Source of the DNA: Astyanax mexicanus
Lineage: Eukaryota; Chordata; Actinopteri; Characiformes; Acestrorhamphidae
DNA: 64,000 nucleotides
Assembly (NCBI RefSeq): GCF_023375975.1
Contig: NC_064411.1
Coordinates: 46,905,501-46,969,500, forward strand
Reading direction: 5' to 3'
The position numbers and the translations under genes were made by a program. The notes beneath the pieces were generated by a model that made no database searches, was not told the DNA's origin, and was given only the letters and a program-made list of their open reading frames with translations. Below, piece by piece: positions 62,010 through 64,000 of this stretch (its first letter is position 1; the number at the start of each line of letters is the position of its first letter).

Positions 62010-62508
62010 AGCGCGTCTCTCGCGCCGTAATCCCTTCCCCATCCCTCAGCTCAGATGCGCGCGGGCGGGAGGGGACGCGCGCGCGGTTTATTCCCCCCAT
62101 CTCTCCTTTTCTGAAAGAGAAAAAACTGAAATAATGTGTGTGAGCTGCGGGAAGCGGTGGTGGTGGAACCGGGGTGGTCGCAGGCTGCTGTGAATGTAAA
62201 AATCTGGGATATATAGCTATAAACTCCCTGGAGCTGAGAGAATGAGTGAAGTGCGGCTGCTGATGCTGCTGTTGCTGTGAGTGAGGAGACCGAGGCTGAG
62301 CGCAGAGAGACGGGCTCTTCAGCAGCTCCTCGCTCGGAGTTCTGACTGTAGCTGAAGCTTCTTACACCAACCGCCGTTCACCATGGAGCTATTTTGGATG
62401 TTAAAGTTTGAACAAACTGCTTCTGCGAACTGAAGAGAAGGAGAAAAGAGAGGCAGAGAGCGGGAGAAGGAGCCGCGGACGCCATGCAGTGATCAGCAGA
62501 GTTCAGGC
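62010..62508 (+). promoter_or_regulatory. CpG-rich promoter and non-coding first exon of an unidentified plus-strand gene
   Basis: A sharp GC/CpG rise (62010-62100, with GCGCGCGGGCGGG) is followed by about 400 bp of GC-rich leader ending at a strong donor (GGC|GTAAGT, 62508/62509). No long frame crosses it. The leader holds four short upstream frames (62134-62193, 62242-62280, 62383-62433, 62484-62492). The coding exons lie outside the window, so the gene cannot be named. It diverges from yju2 across about 2.6 kb. Confidence 0.6.
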
Positions 62509-62517
62509 GTAAGTAGG

Positions 62518-63960
62518 TTAAAATAACCGCCACTTTTCTTAATATGAACTTTTAGCCAGTTAGCTTAGCCAACCTATGTCAACTAACAGTTAGTTAGCTA
62601 TAAAAGCTTAATTAGGCTTCCCTGGAGTAAATATGTAGGTAAGCTAATACAAGTACTTAAAAATATTATGATATTCACCATAAAAATGTAGTTAATACAA
62701 TAAAACAACTTAGAAACAGTTAACGCTAACTAGCTGGCTAGATTGGTTTACCTAGTTAGCTAAGCTAACTCGCTAGCCGCCGGACGTCTACCTAGCTAGC
62801 TAGGTTAACGCTAGCTAACCCATCTAACAAAATGTACCTGAATAAACGCTTAAAACCCAGTTATTTGGAAAGGAGCCAGTCAAAAAAGCAAATAAAACTC
62901 TCTTTGTGAGAATATGTTTGTTACAAAAATTGTTGTTAGCTAATAAAAAGTAATGTAAAAGTACATCTAACCTTAAACGGTTTAATTTATGAAATGGACA
63001 AAATAACCCTTTTCAGTTTAAACTTTTAAGTTAGTTATTTGGAGAAAAAAAATCTGTCACAAATGCAAAGAAAATTTTTGTATGTAAAAAGATTTTTGTT
63101 ACAATAAATATAGCAATACAAAAGTAGGTTTAAGGTTTAAGAATGTTTAATTTAGGAGATGGTAAAAATAACCTCGCCTTTTCTCAATTTAAACTTTTAG
63201 TTAGCTACGCTAACTAGCTAGCTTAGCTAACCTAGCTAGTTAGCTAACTTGACCTACCTAAGCTAACCAAGTTACCTCAGGAAAAGTTACAGTTACGTAA
63301 GCTACGATTGGCTTAGTTAACAAAACTATTTTAGGAAAAGTGTTTTCAGAATTTATTATTATATTCAACATAAAAATGCAAATAATATATTTATTACATT
63401 AAAACAGTGTAGAAATAGTTAACCTAACTAGCTAGATAGGCTGGTTAACCTAGCTAAGCTAACACGCTAGCTGCCATAATGTCAAAAGTCTATCTAGATA
63501 GCTAGGTTAATGCTAGCTAGCTAATTTAACTAGTTAAATTTACCAGAATAAACACTTAAAACAGTTTTTTGGAAACGAGTTAGTCAAAAATGTGTAAGAA
63601 GATTTTTGTAACAAAAATTGTAGCAACACAAAAGTACATTAAAAATGTTTAATTTATGCAATGGAAAAAATAACTTTTCTCAATTTAAACTTTTCAATTT
63701 AAACTAGCTTAGCTAACCTAGCTAGTTAGCTGACTTAGCCTTATGCTACCTAAGCTAACTAAGTTAACCTACCTCAGAAAAACTCCACAGTTACAAAAGC
63801 TAAGATAGGCTTCCTCAAGGTAATAAAACTATTTTAGGAAAAGTTCTTTCAGATTTTATTATGCTATTTAACATAAACTGCAATCAATAAAAACATGTAT
63901 TACATTAAACCATTAAAAAAGCTAAAAATAACAGACAATGTTAAAAGCTTTCCAAGATGC
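62518..63960. repeat. Intronic tandem array, unit about 480-500 bp, rich in GCTAGC/TTAGCTAA
   Basis: Units begin at 62518, 63000 (short, 164 bp), 63164 and 63665, each with an AAAATAACC...CTTTTCT(A)AATTTAAACTTTT-type head. The full units contain a block of overlapping TTAGCTAA/GCTAGCTA motifs, then TTATTAYATTAAAAC-type sequence. Units are diverged but collinear. Confidence 0.75.
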
Positions 63961-64000
63961 TGGCTACATTCACTAAACTAATCTTCATGATTCAGGGCTT
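63961..64000. other. End of window, intron of the plus-strand gene
   Basis: Forty bases with no recognisable content. Confidence 0.4.

Overview
The window is vertebrate nuclear DNA from a ray-finned (teleost) fish, very probably an otophysan such as a characin; order-level placement is a guess. The reasons are AT-rich DNA, small exons with GT/AG splice sites, very frequent Tc1-type transposon remnants, long microsatellites, and proteins that match vertebrate families. There are no operons, ribosome binding sites or other prokaryotic features. The long open frames are mostly chance or transposon frames. The real genes are split, so I rebuilt each one from splice sites and reading phase.

Four genes lie on the minus strand, head to tail. 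From right to left they are yju2 (54657-59448, 8 coding exons, 343 aa, splicing factor), shd (26872-48531 coding, 6 coding exons, 394 aa, SH2 adaptor, with a probable non-coding leader exon near 51.7-51.9 kb), a theg/spmap2-like sperm gene (9697-15228, 6 coding exons, 237 aa, with a probable leader exon and X-box promoter near 16.4-16.5 kb), and the first two coding exons of a type I cytokine receptor whose remainder runs off the left edge (76-3842). A fifth gene, unidentified, appears to start on the plus strand at a CpG-rich leader near 62.0-62.5 kb; only its 5' leader and part of its first intron are in view. shd beside yju2 matches the human 19p13.3 neighbourhood as I remember it.

The rest is intron and intergenic DNA full of mobile-element debris. 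There are four copies of one short Tc1-derived element, several Tc1 transposase pseudogenes, one nearly intact but end-truncated Tc1-like transposase (46022-46933, to 47344), a TTAA-flanked MITE, two copies of a GATATGGC-type element, and many simple repeats.

The most striking non-gene features are: a 749-bp fold-back element with 304-bp arms that look perfect and a CATTTT target duplication, lying inside a shd intron (38585-39333); two perfect RFX X-box sites upstream of the theg-like gene; a CpG-rich minisatellite with an inverted unit (61426-61660); and a GCTAGC-rich tandem array just after the leader of the fifth gene (62518-63960). I found no CRISPR array, RNA gene or clearly new multi-gene system. 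The fold-back element is the best candidate for something undescribed.
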